Assembly: GCA_012270795.1 (NCBI GenBank)
Contig: JAAXHO010000284.1
Location: 6,786 to 70,785 of the forward strand
DNA length: 64,000 nt
Direction: 5' to 3'
DNA from: Candidatus Poribacteria bacterium
GTDB taxonomy: Bacteria > Poribacteria > WGA-4E > WGA-3G
Position 1 is the stretch's first letter, and every line of letters begins with the position of its first letter. Shown in pieces: positions 8,872 through 16,795 of the stretch. A model generated the notes under the pieces. It saw nothing but the letters and a program-made list of their open reading frames with translations. It was not told where the DNA came from and did no database searches. The position numbers and the translations under genes were made by a program.

Positions 8872-9723
8872 TTATGCCACCGGGAACACATCTCCGACAA
8901 GAGGTTCGCCATCTGCAACTTCTATTGTCGGAACAAGGACGTGTCCTGGAGATTGTGCGTTGTTATATAGAACGCCTTTTGCCATGAAGATCATGACAAA
9001 TGCGCGCCGTTGACGATCCGTAACATTCGGCGGCGTGCCGTGCCAGTTTAGGCAGTGATGGAACATGCACTCTCCTGCTTTCAACTCCACTGGAATGCCA
9101 TGGCTGATGTCTAAACTCCGTCTTTCTGCCCATGGGTTTGGTGGTGGTTCACGACCTTCTTCGCGTGTTTTTGCTGTCTCTGCATCAAACGCTGCTTTTG
9201 CTTTAACTGAGAAACGTTCGTCTTTGTGGCTTTTCGGTATAACGTGCATGCAACCATTTTCAACCGTTGCATCGTCCAATGCAAGCCAACAACTGACTAT
9301 GTTGGGAGGACTCAGGGGCCAGAAGAAGAAATCGTGATGAAAACCGAAGTGTCCGTTATCTTGTGGGGGTTTGGAAATAACTTGATCATGCCAAAGCCTG
9401 ATTTCGGATGTTTCCAACAGTGCGCGGGCAGCTCCTGCAATTAGCGGATTGTGGATTGCTGCTTCATAACTGGGTTCACGTTTCCACATATTGACGAATT
9501 GATGGATCGCACGTGGGTGTCCTCTGCCTCTATTGAGTTGTTGCCCTTTGCGGTCATGCCCGTACTTGAATTCTGGGGATGAATCATCACCTTCGTTGAG
9601 TTCCAGTTCTATGATGGTATCCAATCCATCCCGCATGGCTTGGACACCATCGCTGTTTAACACTTTGCCGAACTTGAGGTATCCGTTTTCTTGAAAAAAG
9701 TCAATTTGTTCTTGTGTTATCAT
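8872..9723 (-). CDS. Phytanoyl-CoA dioxygenase (PhyH) family protein
   Basis: Non-haem iron, 2-oxoglutarate-dependent oxygenase of 283 residues. The iron triad is visible: H129 and D131 in GFHHDFFFW and the distal H228 in LNWHGTPPN, with R239/R240 positioned to bind 2-oxoglutarate. DATVENGCMHVIPKSH is the usual PhyH core strand. The start at 9723 follows AGGAG by five bases; an earlier in-frame ATG at 9840 lies upstream of a plausible promoter and is not used. The substrate is unknown; the family hydroxylates lipids and many small metabolites. PhyH genes are strongly amplified in Poribacteria, and a second one lies 300 bases away. Confidence 0.88.
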   Translation of the reverse strand: MITQEQIDFFQENGYLKFGKVLNSDGVQAMRDGLDTIIELELNEGDDSSPEFKYGHDRKGQQLNRGRGHPRAIHQFVNMWKREPSYEAAIHNPLIAGAARALLETSEIRLWHDQVISKPPQDNGHFGFHHDFFFWPLSPPNIVSCWLALDDATVENGCMHVIPKSHKDERFSVKAKAAFDAETAKTREEGREPPPNPWAERRSLDISHGIPVELKAGECMFHHCLNWHGTPPNVTDRQRRAFVMIFMAKGVLYNNAQSPGHVLVPTIEVADGEPLVGDVFPVA

Positions 9724-9790
9724 TGTGTCTCCTGCGTTAATGTTCTGTTTCAAGTGTCTACAAGGGTTTATGGGTATGTCCACTGTGATT

Positions 9791-9819
9791 AGTATACCAT
9801 ATTTATTGTTTTTGCGTAA
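9791..9819 (-). promoter_or_regulatory. Possible sigma-70 promoter for the PhyH gene at 9723
   Basis: On the minus strand a good TATACT -10 box (9791-9796) is preceded by a weak TTACGC -35 box (9814-9819) with a 17-base spacer. It lies about 70 bases upstream of the chosen ATG, which fits the start choice. Confidence 0.35.
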
Positions 9820-9870
9820 GGTATTATAACATAGTTTCATTTTTGCCTTTACCAGTCACACAATGTTGTT

Positions 9871-9912
9871 AATAAAAAAAGCATTATGGGATGTTGATAT
9901 GTCCCATAATGC
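9871..9912 (-). terminator. Rho-independent terminator of the second PhyH gene
   Basis: Perfect 11-bp inverted repeat GCATTATGGGA (9881-9891 and 9902-9912) with a 10-base loop. Read on the minus strand it is followed at once by seven T residues, the standard intrinsic terminator layout, about 120 bases past the stop of the PhyH gene at 10031. Confidence 0.8.
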
Positions 9913-10030
9913 CCAAATAACTATGTTGTAAAATGTATGTATTCCGATATTTCTATTTCAGAGCCTACCGTGGTCCGAGAGTGTGTATTTATTTTGAAAA
10001 TCCACCATAAAAATAAAGGTAGTTGATCCT

Positions 10031-10891
10031 TTACGCCTTCTTTCCATACGTTGGGTTCTCAAGGATTGATTGAACTTCATAGATTGAACCCTTCTTCTCC
10101 GAATATGGTTGTGGCATACGAACAGGCGTTGATACAATGCGAGGTTGGTTTGTCGGTTCTCCTTGTATAATAAACTCGTTAAATGTATCCCAATCTGGAA
10201 TACCTTTCAGCGGCCATGCATCCACCGCACAATACTGGAATAAGAGCAAACGGCGCGGTTTAGCTGACGTATTCGGTGCAGACCCATGCAACGTTCTAAC
10301 ATGATGAATCGTAATTCCGCCTGCTTTTATTTCTATCGGAACAGCCCCTTCAGGCGTAAAGTCAGGTTTGGTCACTGCACCAACAAAAGCACCATTCTGA
10401 TGATGATCCAAGGTTGGTCCTGTGTGTGAACCAGGCAATACCATCAATGCCCCGTTCTCTACAGTCATATCATCAATGACAACACCAACAGCAAGTAGAT
10501 CATCATTCGTGTGTGGGTAAAACGCCCAATCCTGATGCCATTCAACAGGACTACCAAATTCAGGATACTTCATATTGAGTTTGTGTCCATTATACCGAAT
10601 ACCAGAACCGATAAGTTGAGCAACGATGCCAAGAATATTCGGATGACGCAAGGTTTGATCATAGACTGTATGATAAAGACAAGGATTCTTGATGCGTCTA
10701 ACACGAGGATTTGTTGGCGAATGTCCTGGTTCCAAATCAAAAATGTCGTTATGATCTGTTACTTCTCTTGATTTTTCTACAAACTCATCTGTTACCCGCC
10801 GCAATGCTGCCACTTCCTCATCGGTCAGCACAGCCTCAACCCCGATATAACCGTTTTTATTATATAAATCAATTTGTTCCTGCGTAAGCAT
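10031..10891 (-). CDS. Phytanoyl-CoA dioxygenase (PhyH) family protein
   Basis: A second iron/2-oxoglutarate oxygenase, 286 residues, only distantly similar to its neighbour at 8872. The iron ligands are H119 and D121 in VEWHQDWAFYP and H202 in RTLHGSAPN, with R213 as the likely 2-oxoglutarate-binding arginine. The ATG at 10891 is preceded by GGGAG at eight bases. The protein begins MLTQEQIDLYNKNGY, the common PhyH opening in which the first helix packs on the jelly roll. The substrate is not predictable. The gene has its own terminator (9871-9912) and so is probably a separate transcription unit from the PhyH gene that follows. Confidence 0.88.
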   Translation of the reverse strand: MLTQEQIDLYNKNGYIGVEAVLTDEEVAALRRVTDEFVEKSREVTDHNDIFDLEPGHSPTNPRVRRIKNPCLYHTVYDQTLRHPNILGIVAQLIGSGIRYNGHKLNMKYPEFGSPVEWHQDWAFYPHTNDDLLAVGVVIDDMTVENGALMVLPGSHTGPTLDHHQNGAFVGAVTKPDFTPEGAVPIEIKAGGITIHHVRTLHGSAPNTSAKPRRLLLFQYCAVDAWPLKGIPDWDTFNEFIIQGEPTNQPRIVSTPVRMPQPYSEKKGSIYEVQSILENPTYGKKA

Positions 10892-10958
10892 GTCTATCTC
10901 TCCCTAAAACCCTAAAGAACTCTAAAACCAATACATCAACTGACTATTCATTTATATT

Positions 10959-11411
10959 CTAATTCTCAAGTACTTGTTTGAATTCCTCATAACTTCGCAC
11001 CTTTGACACTCTACGATGCAACTGTTTCAATCTATCCAATTCATCGATTTCCTCAAGTACCGGTTCCAACTCATGCACTTCATCATCTGGAAATTGTTCG
11101 TTTAACATATCCAATATTAGGTCAATTGCACACTTTTTCTGACCGCGTTCTAAACCGCGTTCTAAACCGCGTTCTAAACCGCGTTCTATACCACTCGCCA
11201 TCGCATCTTCTCTTGCTTCTTTTAGTATTTCCTGGATAAATGGATTTTCTTGCATAATGCCCTCCGGTAAAATATGTCTAATCAATTGTGCATCATATAC
11301 TAAACCACAAAAGATACCTAAAGCTCCTAATAGCAACTGTCTATTCTCTGAGTCTATTCTTGCGGTAAATGTTGCGTCAACACACGTTTCCAACCAACGA
11401 TCAGTCTTCAC
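10959..11411 (-). pseudogene. Rpn family gene, C-terminal part after a frameshift
   Basis: Continuation of the PD-(D/E)XK Rpn/YadD-type gene at 11408 in another frame. It begins at a GTG overlapping the upstream TGA and reads DRWLETCVDATFTARIDSE, then a helical region, a (GLER)n repeat near residues 78-93 and an acidic leucine-rich tail. In intact relatives the stretch before DRWLE follows directly on the PLTPLM motif that ends the upstream frame. Adding one C to the four-base run at 11419-11422 would read MKPPSGVKTDRWLE and restore one protein of about 310 residues. Either a one-base deletion, an assembly error, or coupled translation of two halves is possible. Confidence 0.65.
11142..11189. 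repeat. Four tandem 12-bp repeats encoding GLER
   Basis: ACCGCGTTCTAA is repeated head to tail four times with one change in the last unit. Being 12 bp, it changes the protein by four residues (Gly-Leu-Glu-Arg on the minus strand) without altering the frame. Such arrays vary in number between strains by slippage. Confidence 0.9.
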
Positions 11412-11890
11412 GCCTGATGGGGTTTCATTAATGGTGTTAATGGCAACAAACCCGGAACTTTTGCTTCTAAAATTGACTGTCCTTCTATATCAATTAATCG
11501 TATTACCCGATATTTGAGTCTATATTCACAACCATACCTACTATACTCATAAAATCCTGGGTCATTTTTACCTGCCTGCGGATGTAGGTAAAGAACACTT
11601 GAATAGACATTTAACTGATATTCTCTGATGAGAAATCCATTATAACCCGCAATACGGAAAGGCATAGGCTCCTGACTGTCATAAGCCTGTACCTCATTAT
11701 GAAGTATTGCAACCTGATCTGGAAACTCTACTTTTATGGTACAATCAGTCTCACGCGATTTGAGTGTAACTTGTTCTGTTGACAAATTCTCTAACACTCT
11801 TACATCTTTATACCCGAGAATAAGTCCAGCAAAAGGTTCAGCATACTCAGTAGTCACATATTTGGTAACGTTGTCATAGTGTTGACTCAT
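11408..11890 (-). pseudogene. Rpn family (PD-(D/E)XK) putative transposase/nuclease, N-terminal part
   Basis: Begins MSQHYDNVTKYVTTEY and carries the Rpn/YadD-like nuclease core: an ADI-type strand replaced here by GLILGYKDVRVLE, then IKVEFPDQVAILHNEVQAYD with the E-x-Q catalytic pair, and the late strand LYLHPQAG. Family members promote recombination or are called putative transposases. The frame stops after PLMKPHQA at 11408, while the expected downstream sequence continues in the next frame from 11411 (see that entry). The ATG at 11890 lies exactly seven bases after a consensus -10 box, so the message is probably leaderless. Confidence 0.7.
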
Positions 11891-11897
11891 ATTGACA

Positions 11898-11927
11898 ATT
11901 ATACTCCAAATCTATGATTCCTGTCAA
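11898..11927 (-). promoter_or_regulatory. Consensus sigma-70 promoter of the Rpn gene
   Basis: Perfect TTGACA (11922-11927) and perfect TATAAT (11898-11903) on the minus strand with an 18-base spacer. The ATG at 11890 begins where transcription should start, leaving no room for a leader. Confidence 0.75.
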
Positions 11928-11951
11928 CGTTTTTGTCTTGAATAAATAACT

Positions 11952-13052
11952 TCAGTTCCTATCAAGCAGCTCCATATATATGTCTTGTATCTTTTGCACA
12001 TGCCTATCTATACTAAATGTTGATTCCGCGTGATTTCTGGCAGCATTTCCCATCTGTATACACAACTCAGGATTCTTTGCAAGCTGGACAATCTTTGCTG
12101 AAATATGGTCAATTTTGTCAGTAGGAAAGATGTAACCTGTCACACCCTCTATAATCATCTCATCGGTACTCCCAATGTATGTTCCGATAACAGGTAAACC
12201 AGATGCCATTGCTTCTGCAATGACACTCCCAGCAGATAAGGTCACTAATAGATCAAGTTCCTGCATGACTTGGGGCATATCGTCCCGGTGTCCTGTGAAG
12301 TGTATGCTATCATTCAAATTATACTTTGTTACTAATTCACGTACCTGCTTCGCAAACGTACGATGTTTTGGTGTGTCAAGGGCAGCACCAATAATTTGAA
12401 ACGTTACATTCTGACATTGTTGGATGACAAGATTTGCTAATTCAACAAAAGTATCTTGACGCTTAAATGGTTCAATTCTGCCTACCAAACCAACTACAAA
12501 TTTGTCTGACTGCTTACCATTCTTTTTAGATTCTGGCTGAAACTTAGACAGATCAACACAGTTTAAAACAACATCTATTTTGGGGGTTGATACTTCCGAT
12601 TTTACAAATGGTTTCTTACTTTGATGAGAAATTGATATGATGCGATCCATTAAGTCAAAACCATATTTGGATACTTGCATTGGTGTCAAGAGATTCCTCA
12701 CATGCGATATGATTGGAATACCTATATGCTTTTTTATATGTATTAGATAATGGTTCAACCATGAATCAGAAGTATGAACTAATTGTATATTATGTTTTCT
12801 GGTAAGGTTGGTAAGTTTAGCAGCTGCTCTATAACGAGATAATAAGGAGGTCGTTTTTCGCCAAGATGGGAGATGTAAAATAATAGTTGGGATTTTTGTG
12901 TTGCGTAATTTCTCTGCAAAAACTCCATCATCAGGACAGACAATAATTGGTTGATATTTATCCCTATCAAGGTTTGTTGTCAAATAATAAAGTTGTTTTT
13001 CGCCCCCACCGATACTTGACCCGCAATGACTAAGATAAAGAATTGGAATCAT
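11952..13052 (-). CDS. Glycosyltransferase family 4
   Basis: A GT-B fold glycosyltransferase of 366 residues. The N-terminal domain starts ILYLSHCGSSIGGGEKQL, where the GGGE loop is typical of GT4 acceptor domains. The C-terminal domain opens VVGLVGRIEPFKRQD and contains SAGSVIAEAMASGLPVIGT, in which the second glutamate of the E-x7-E nucleotide-sugar motif is present but the usual first glutamate (EGFG) is replaced by SAGS. The family transfers sugars to lipids, glycans or small molecules; the substrate is unknown. No membrane segment is seen. It follows prs by 29 bases on the minus strand without a clear ribosome binding site, so the two may be co-transcribed. Confidence 0.85.
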   Translation of the reverse strand: MIPILYLSHCGSSIGGGEKQLYYLTTNLDRDKYQPIIVCPDDGVFAEKLRNTKIPTIILHLPSWRKTTSLLSRYRAAAKLTNLTRKHNIQLVHTSDSWLNHYLIHIKKHIGIPIISHVRNLLTPMQVSKYGFDLMDRIISISHQSKKPFVKSEVSTPKIDVVLNCVDLSKFQPESKKNGKQSDKFVVGLVGRIEPFKRQDTFVELANLVIQQCQNVTFQIIGAALDTPKHRTFAKQVRELVTKYNLNDSIHFTGHRDDMPQVMQELDLLVTLSAGSVIAEAMASGLPVIGTYIGSTDEMIIEGVTGYIFPTDKIDHISAKIVQLAKNPELCIQMGNAARNHAESTFSIDRHVQKIQDIYMELLDRN

Positions 13053-13081
13053 CTGTTATTCAGTAGGAGCGAAATGTTGTC

Positions 13082-14083
13082 TTATACTGCAAAATCAAGG
13101 TGTTGTTCTCTGAAAACTTGACTCACAGACCTGTGTTGATGAACTCTTAAAATGGCTTCGGCAAGTAAGGGTGCAATTGAAAGCACTATTATTTTGCCAT
13201 CAAGACGTTTTTGTGCTGGTATTGGTATTGTATCAGTTGTGACTACTTCACGGATTGATGGATGACGGAGTCTTTCCAATGCTGGCCCCACGAGAACCGC
13301 ATGGGCAATACTAACATAAGCGGGTTTTGCCCCCGCTTCAGCTAATGCCTGAGCCTGTTGGAAAATACTACCACCTGTCGCTATTTCGTCATCAATAACA
13401 ATTGGTGTCTTATCCTTAACATCTCCAACAAGTTCAACGAATTCCACATCCTGACCATCTGCTCCGTTACGACGTTTGTGCATAATTGCCAACGGTAGAC
13501 GAAGTATTTTTGCATATTTTTCTGCAAGTTTTGCACGACCCACATCCGGTGCTACGATAACACCGTTTTCTATCTGTTTTTCACGAAAATAATTGGCTAA
13601 TGTTGTGAGGGCTGTGAGATGATCCATAGGTATATCAAAGAAACCTTGTATTTGTGGAACATGTAAGTCTATTGCCATGACACGACTTGCACCTGCGGTC
13701 GTCAAGAGATTCGCTACAAGCTTGGCACTTATCGGTTCACGCCCTGTTGTTTTATGGTCTTGTCGTGCATATCCGAAGTATGGAATAATCGCTGTAATCT
13801 GTCGTGCAGATGCACGCTTCATCGCATCAATTGTGATGAGTAATTCCATCAAATTTTCGTTAGCTGGTTCGCATGTCGGCTGAATTATATAAATATCAGT
13901 ACCACGAATACTTTCATCTATTTCCACCCGAGTTTCACTGTTGGGAAATGGTCCAATTGTAATTCTACCTAATTCAACACCCAGAATTGCTGCGATCTCT
14001 TTTGCTAATGCCGGATTTGCACGTCCAGCAAACAATCTGAAATCGGAGCGAACATGTCGGTCTTGGTCTATCAAAATGGACAT
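13082..14083 (-). CDS. prs: Ribose-phosphate pyrophosphokinase
   Basis: Makes PRPP from ribose 5-phosphate and ATP for nucleotide, histidine and tryptophan synthesis. The protein has the prokaryotic PRPP synthetase opening DFRLFAGRANPALAKEIA, the ATP loop region YFGYARQDHKT, the catalytic flexible loop VAPDVGRAKLAEKYAK, and the PRPP-binding loop VIDDEIATGGSI. The length of 333 residues is slightly longer than the usual 315. The ATG at 14083 follows AAGGAG by eight bases. It sits between gpmI upstream and a glycosyltransferase downstream; a 21-bp palindrome in the gpmI-prs gap may regulate or insulate it. Confidence 0.95.
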   Translation of the reverse strand: MSILIDQDRHVRSDFRLFAGRANPALAKEIAAILGVELGRITIGPFPNSETRVEIDESIRGTDIYIIQPTCEPANENLMELLITIDAMKRASARQITAIIPYFGYARQDHKTTGREPISAKLVANLLTTAGASRVMAIDLHVPQIQGFFDIPMDHLTALTTLANYFREKQIENGVIVAPDVGRAKLAEKYAKILRLPLAIMHKRRNGADGQDVEFVELVGDVKDKTPIVIDDEIATGGSIFQQAQALAEAGAKPAYVSIAHAVLVGPALERLRHPSIREVVTTDTIPIPAQKRLDGKIIVLSIAPLLAEAILRVHQHRSVSQVFREQHLDFAV

Positions 14084-14105
14084 ACCAAAATCTCCTTGTT
14101 ATGTT

Positions 14106-14126
14106 AATACCAACTCAGTTGGTATT
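14106..14126. promoter_or_regulatory. Perfect palindrome in the gpmI-prs gap
   Basis: AATACCAACT and its complement flank a single C, giving two 10-base arms. It lies 23 bases upstream of prs on the minus strand. There is no T run, so an operator is more likely than an intrinsic terminator; no regulator can be named. Confidence 0.45.
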
Positions 14127-14146
14127 GGGACAATTATAGGAACTAA

Positions 14147-15766
14147 CTATACTAAGGATTCACCTGTCATCTCAGTAGGTTGTTGTAAACCGAGAAGATG
14201 CAACATTGTCGGAGCAATATCAGCAAGACGACCACCAGTCCGTAGTTTCTTTCCCTTAAATAGTTCATCAACTACGATAAGATCAACATCATAAGTCGTA
14301 TGTGCAGTATGAATACCACCAGTTTCAGGGTCAATCATCTGTTCACAGTTCCCGTGATCTGCTGTGACGATGAGGGATCCACCTTTTTCTAACACGGCAT
14401 TAACTACTTCTCCAACTCCAACGTCAACTGTTTCTACAGCTTTAATTGCTGCAAATAAAGAACCAGTGTGACCTACCATATCACCATTCGCGTAGTTGAG
14501 CACCATGAGATCGTATTTTTCTGATGCAATTCGTCGCAACATTTCATCTGTAACGCCCGGTGCCGACATTTCCGGTTTCTGGTCATAAGTCGTGACATCA
14601 CGTGGAGATGGAATGATTTGACGGTCTTCACCCACATAAGGTGCATCTCGGTAATCATTGAAAAAGAAGGTAACATGTGGGAATTTTTCTGTTTCTGCAC
14701 AACGGAATTGAGTCAATCCTAATTCACTGACGTAAGCCCCAAGTGTATTCAGCATTTTCGGTGGTTTTGTAACTGCTGCTTCTACAGGTAAATTCTGTTC
14801 ATATTCAGTCATCGTTACAAATTTAACGCTCATTTTAGAATTCCGTTTAAAACCCATTAAACGTGAAATACCGTCTTTACCCTCTGCTTGATATGGAAAT
14901 GTATCCAAGCAGAATGCTTTGGTGAGTTCTCTGGGTCTATCACCCCTAAAGTTGTAGAATATAACAGCATCACCATCACATATTCTTGGGAGTGCATGGC
15001 CTTGACTGTCAACGACAACTGAAGGTCTAATAAATTCATCTCCTTTACGATTATCATCATCTGGGTTTTTGTAATAATCACTATAGGCTTGCTTTGCAGT
15101 GCAAACCAGTGTTCCTACACCTTCGGTTAATAACCGATATGCAGTCTCAACACGTTCCCATCGGTCATCACGATCCATTGCATAAAATCTACCGATAACA
15201 GAGGCAATCTGTCCAATACCGATTTCTCTTGTTTTTTCTTCTATTTTTTCACAAAACTTAATCCCAAGATCAGGCTGACAATCGCGACCATCGCTGAAAT
15301 TATGTATCAATACCTGTTCTTTCTCCAATCCACTGTTTTTCGCCAGAGTGAGTAACCCAAATAGATGTTCAAGTGAACTGTGAACACCCGCATCACTCGC
15401 TAAACCCATCAAGTGTAAGTTTGTTCGGTTGTTTTTGACATGAGTAATAGCATTTAAAAGCACATCGTTCCGATAAAATTCACCGGAACGAATCATTGTG
15501 CTGATACGAAGAAGCTCTTGGTTGACTATTCGACCTGCTCCTATATTTTGATGTCCAACTTCACTATTGCCAATTACACCTGGGGGTAAACCGACATCTT
15601 CACCAGAAGTGTGAATTAAGGTATGTGGATAATTTTCTCGCAACCAGTTATCTACAGGTGTTTTTGCCAAATGAACAGCGTTAGACTTCTGATATTCAGG
15701 ATACGGATTGCTGCCCCATCCATCCCGGATAATGAGAACGACAGGGCGTTTATGTAGGCTTGTCAT
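14147..15766 (-). CDS. gpmI: 2,3-bisphosphoglycerate-independent phosphoglycerate mutase
   Basis: Interconverts 3- and 2-phosphoglycerate in glycolysis using two manganese ions and a phosphoserine intermediate. The N-terminal metal strand VVLIIRDGWG, the nucleophile serine in VIGNSEVGHQNIGAGR, the transferase-domain NFSDGRD and YAMDRDDRWERV motifs, and the C-terminal VLNYANGDMVGHTG and TADHGNCEQM metal ligands are all in place. The length of 539 residues is within range for the family (about 510-550). AAGGA precedes the ATG at 15766. The gene begins ten bases after the end of the LamG gene, so the two are likely co-transcribed although functionally unrelated. Confidence 0.95.
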   Translation of the reverse strand: MTSLHKRPVVLIIRDGWGSNPYPEYQKSNAVHLAKTPVDNWLRENYPHTLIHTSGEDVGLPPGVIGNSEVGHQNIGAGRIVNQELLRISTMIRSGEFYRNDVLLNAITHVKNNRTNLHLMGLASDAGVHSSLEHLFGLLTLAKNSGLEKEQVLIHNFSDGRDCQPDLGIKFCEKIEEKTREIGIGQIASVIGRFYAMDRDDRWERVETAYRLLTEGVGTLVCTAKQAYSDYYKNPDDDNRKGDEFIRPSVVVDSQGHALPRICDGDAVIFYNFRGDRPRELTKAFCLDTFPYQAEGKDGISRLMGFKRNSKMSVKFVTMTEYEQNLPVEAAVTKPPKMLNTLGAYVSELGLTQFRCAETEKFPHVTFFFNDYRDAPYVGEDRQIIPSPRDVTTYDQKPEMSAPGVTDEMLRRIASEKYDLMVLNYANGDMVGHTGSLFAAIKAVETVDVGVGEVVNAVLEKGGSLIVTADHGNCEQMIDPETGGIHTAHTTYDVDLIVVDELFKGKKLRTGGRLADIAPTMLHLLGLQQPTEMTGESLV

Positions 15767-15775
15767 TTATATTCC

Positions 15776-16522
15776 TTATAGACCTTTTAGTTTCCCCCAT
15801 GTAATAGCAAGTTTTCCTTGAGGAACAACATCCTGCGGGGTTTCCATGACTCTCTGGATGTTTGCTTCTGTTAACACCTTATTGTAAAGTCGCACCTCAT
15901 CAATTTTCCCTGGAAAGAAATCTGTTGCACGCCCGTAGTCATCACCACCTATCCACAACTCTAAATTTGATGGTGTAATCGGTGTATTATTCGGAGCTTC
16001 ACCTTCAAATTTGCCATTTACATATACCCTCAATGTACTCCCATCAAATGTTCCAGCGAAGTGATACCAATTCCCTATTTTCCAATCAGTCGTTTTTGAT
16101 TCAGCAAAGTTATTGGTCGGTTTTACGAGAAAATCTATTGCTGTTTCATTGTTGAAATCAAAGATCACGAAAATAGAATCATTTTTTACCATCAATCGTC
16201 GCCGCGTCAGGTCATCATTCGGACTGAACCATGCCATTAGGGTTATATTCTCTTCTATATCTAAGGCATCGTTATCCTCAACGGCAACATAGTCATCTAC
16301 ACCGTCGAACTCAAGCGCAGAACCGAATTTCCCTGCAACCCATTTGGGTGCTCCTTCAAATCTTCCATCATGTCCATTTCCAGTAACATCTCTTGCGGTA
16401 TTACCTGATTCTTCATCAAACGGCCAAAATGCAACTAAACCGTCTTCCGCTACATTGGCATCAACGAAACTTGAAACAACAAGCAGCAAACATAGTGATA
16501 ATAAAAAGGTAACTTTAAACAT
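15776..16522 (-). CDS. Secreted LamG/concanavalin-like domain protein
   Basis: A signal peptide (MFKVTFLLSLCLLLVVSSF followed by VDA-N cleavage region, about 22 residues) precedes a single LamG-like jelly roll. The domain shows the usual landmarks: GLVAFWPFDEESGNTARDVTGNGHDG, ALEFDGVDDYV, TLMAWFSP, NWYHFAGTFDGSTLRVYVNGK and GKIDEVRLYNKVLTEANI. Such domains bind carbohydrate or protein outside the cell and are multiplied in Poribacteria and Planctomycetes. No catalytic domain or anchor follows, so the 248-residue product is probably periplasmic or extracellular. GGAGGAG five bases before the ATG at 16522 is a strong ribosome binding site. A TATAAT-like box lies in the AT-rich 270 bases upstream, but no convincing -35 was found. 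Confidence 0.88.
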   Translation of the reverse strand: MFKVTFLLSLCLLLVVSSFVDANVAEDGLVAFWPFDEESGNTARDVTGNGHDGRFEGAPKWVAGKFGSALEFDGVDDYVAVEDNDALDIEENITLMAWFSPNDDLTRRRLMVKNDSIFVIFDFNNETAIDFLVKPTNNFAESKTTDWKIGNWYHFAGTFDGSTLRVYVNGKFEGEAPNNTPITPSNLELWIGGDDYGRATDFFPGKIDEVRLYNKVLTEANIQRVMETPQDVVPQGKLAITWGKLKGL

Positions 16523-16795
16523 TTCAACTCCTCCATTAGATTATGTAATTATTTAGATTTTATCTTGAGGTCTTGTTAATATTATATCATGAAGTGCTGT
16601 TTAGATGGGAATTAAAAATGCGGAATTTGTTAGGATTTTATGAATAGGTAATTTCAGAGTTTTTAAAGAAAATAAAAAAATAGTAAATCAGGAAATGGTT
16701 ATGAGCTTATTCTGTGTATGGGTTTATGAGAGATCGAGACGAGATATGATATGGTTTTGAACAACTCTGAAAATTGGTAAGTCGTTTATTAATGA

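Noticed and set aside
9881-9912. Hairpin at 9881 as a regulatory palindrome
   Set aside because: The seven-T run on the minus strand and position after a stop codon fit an intrinsic terminator better.
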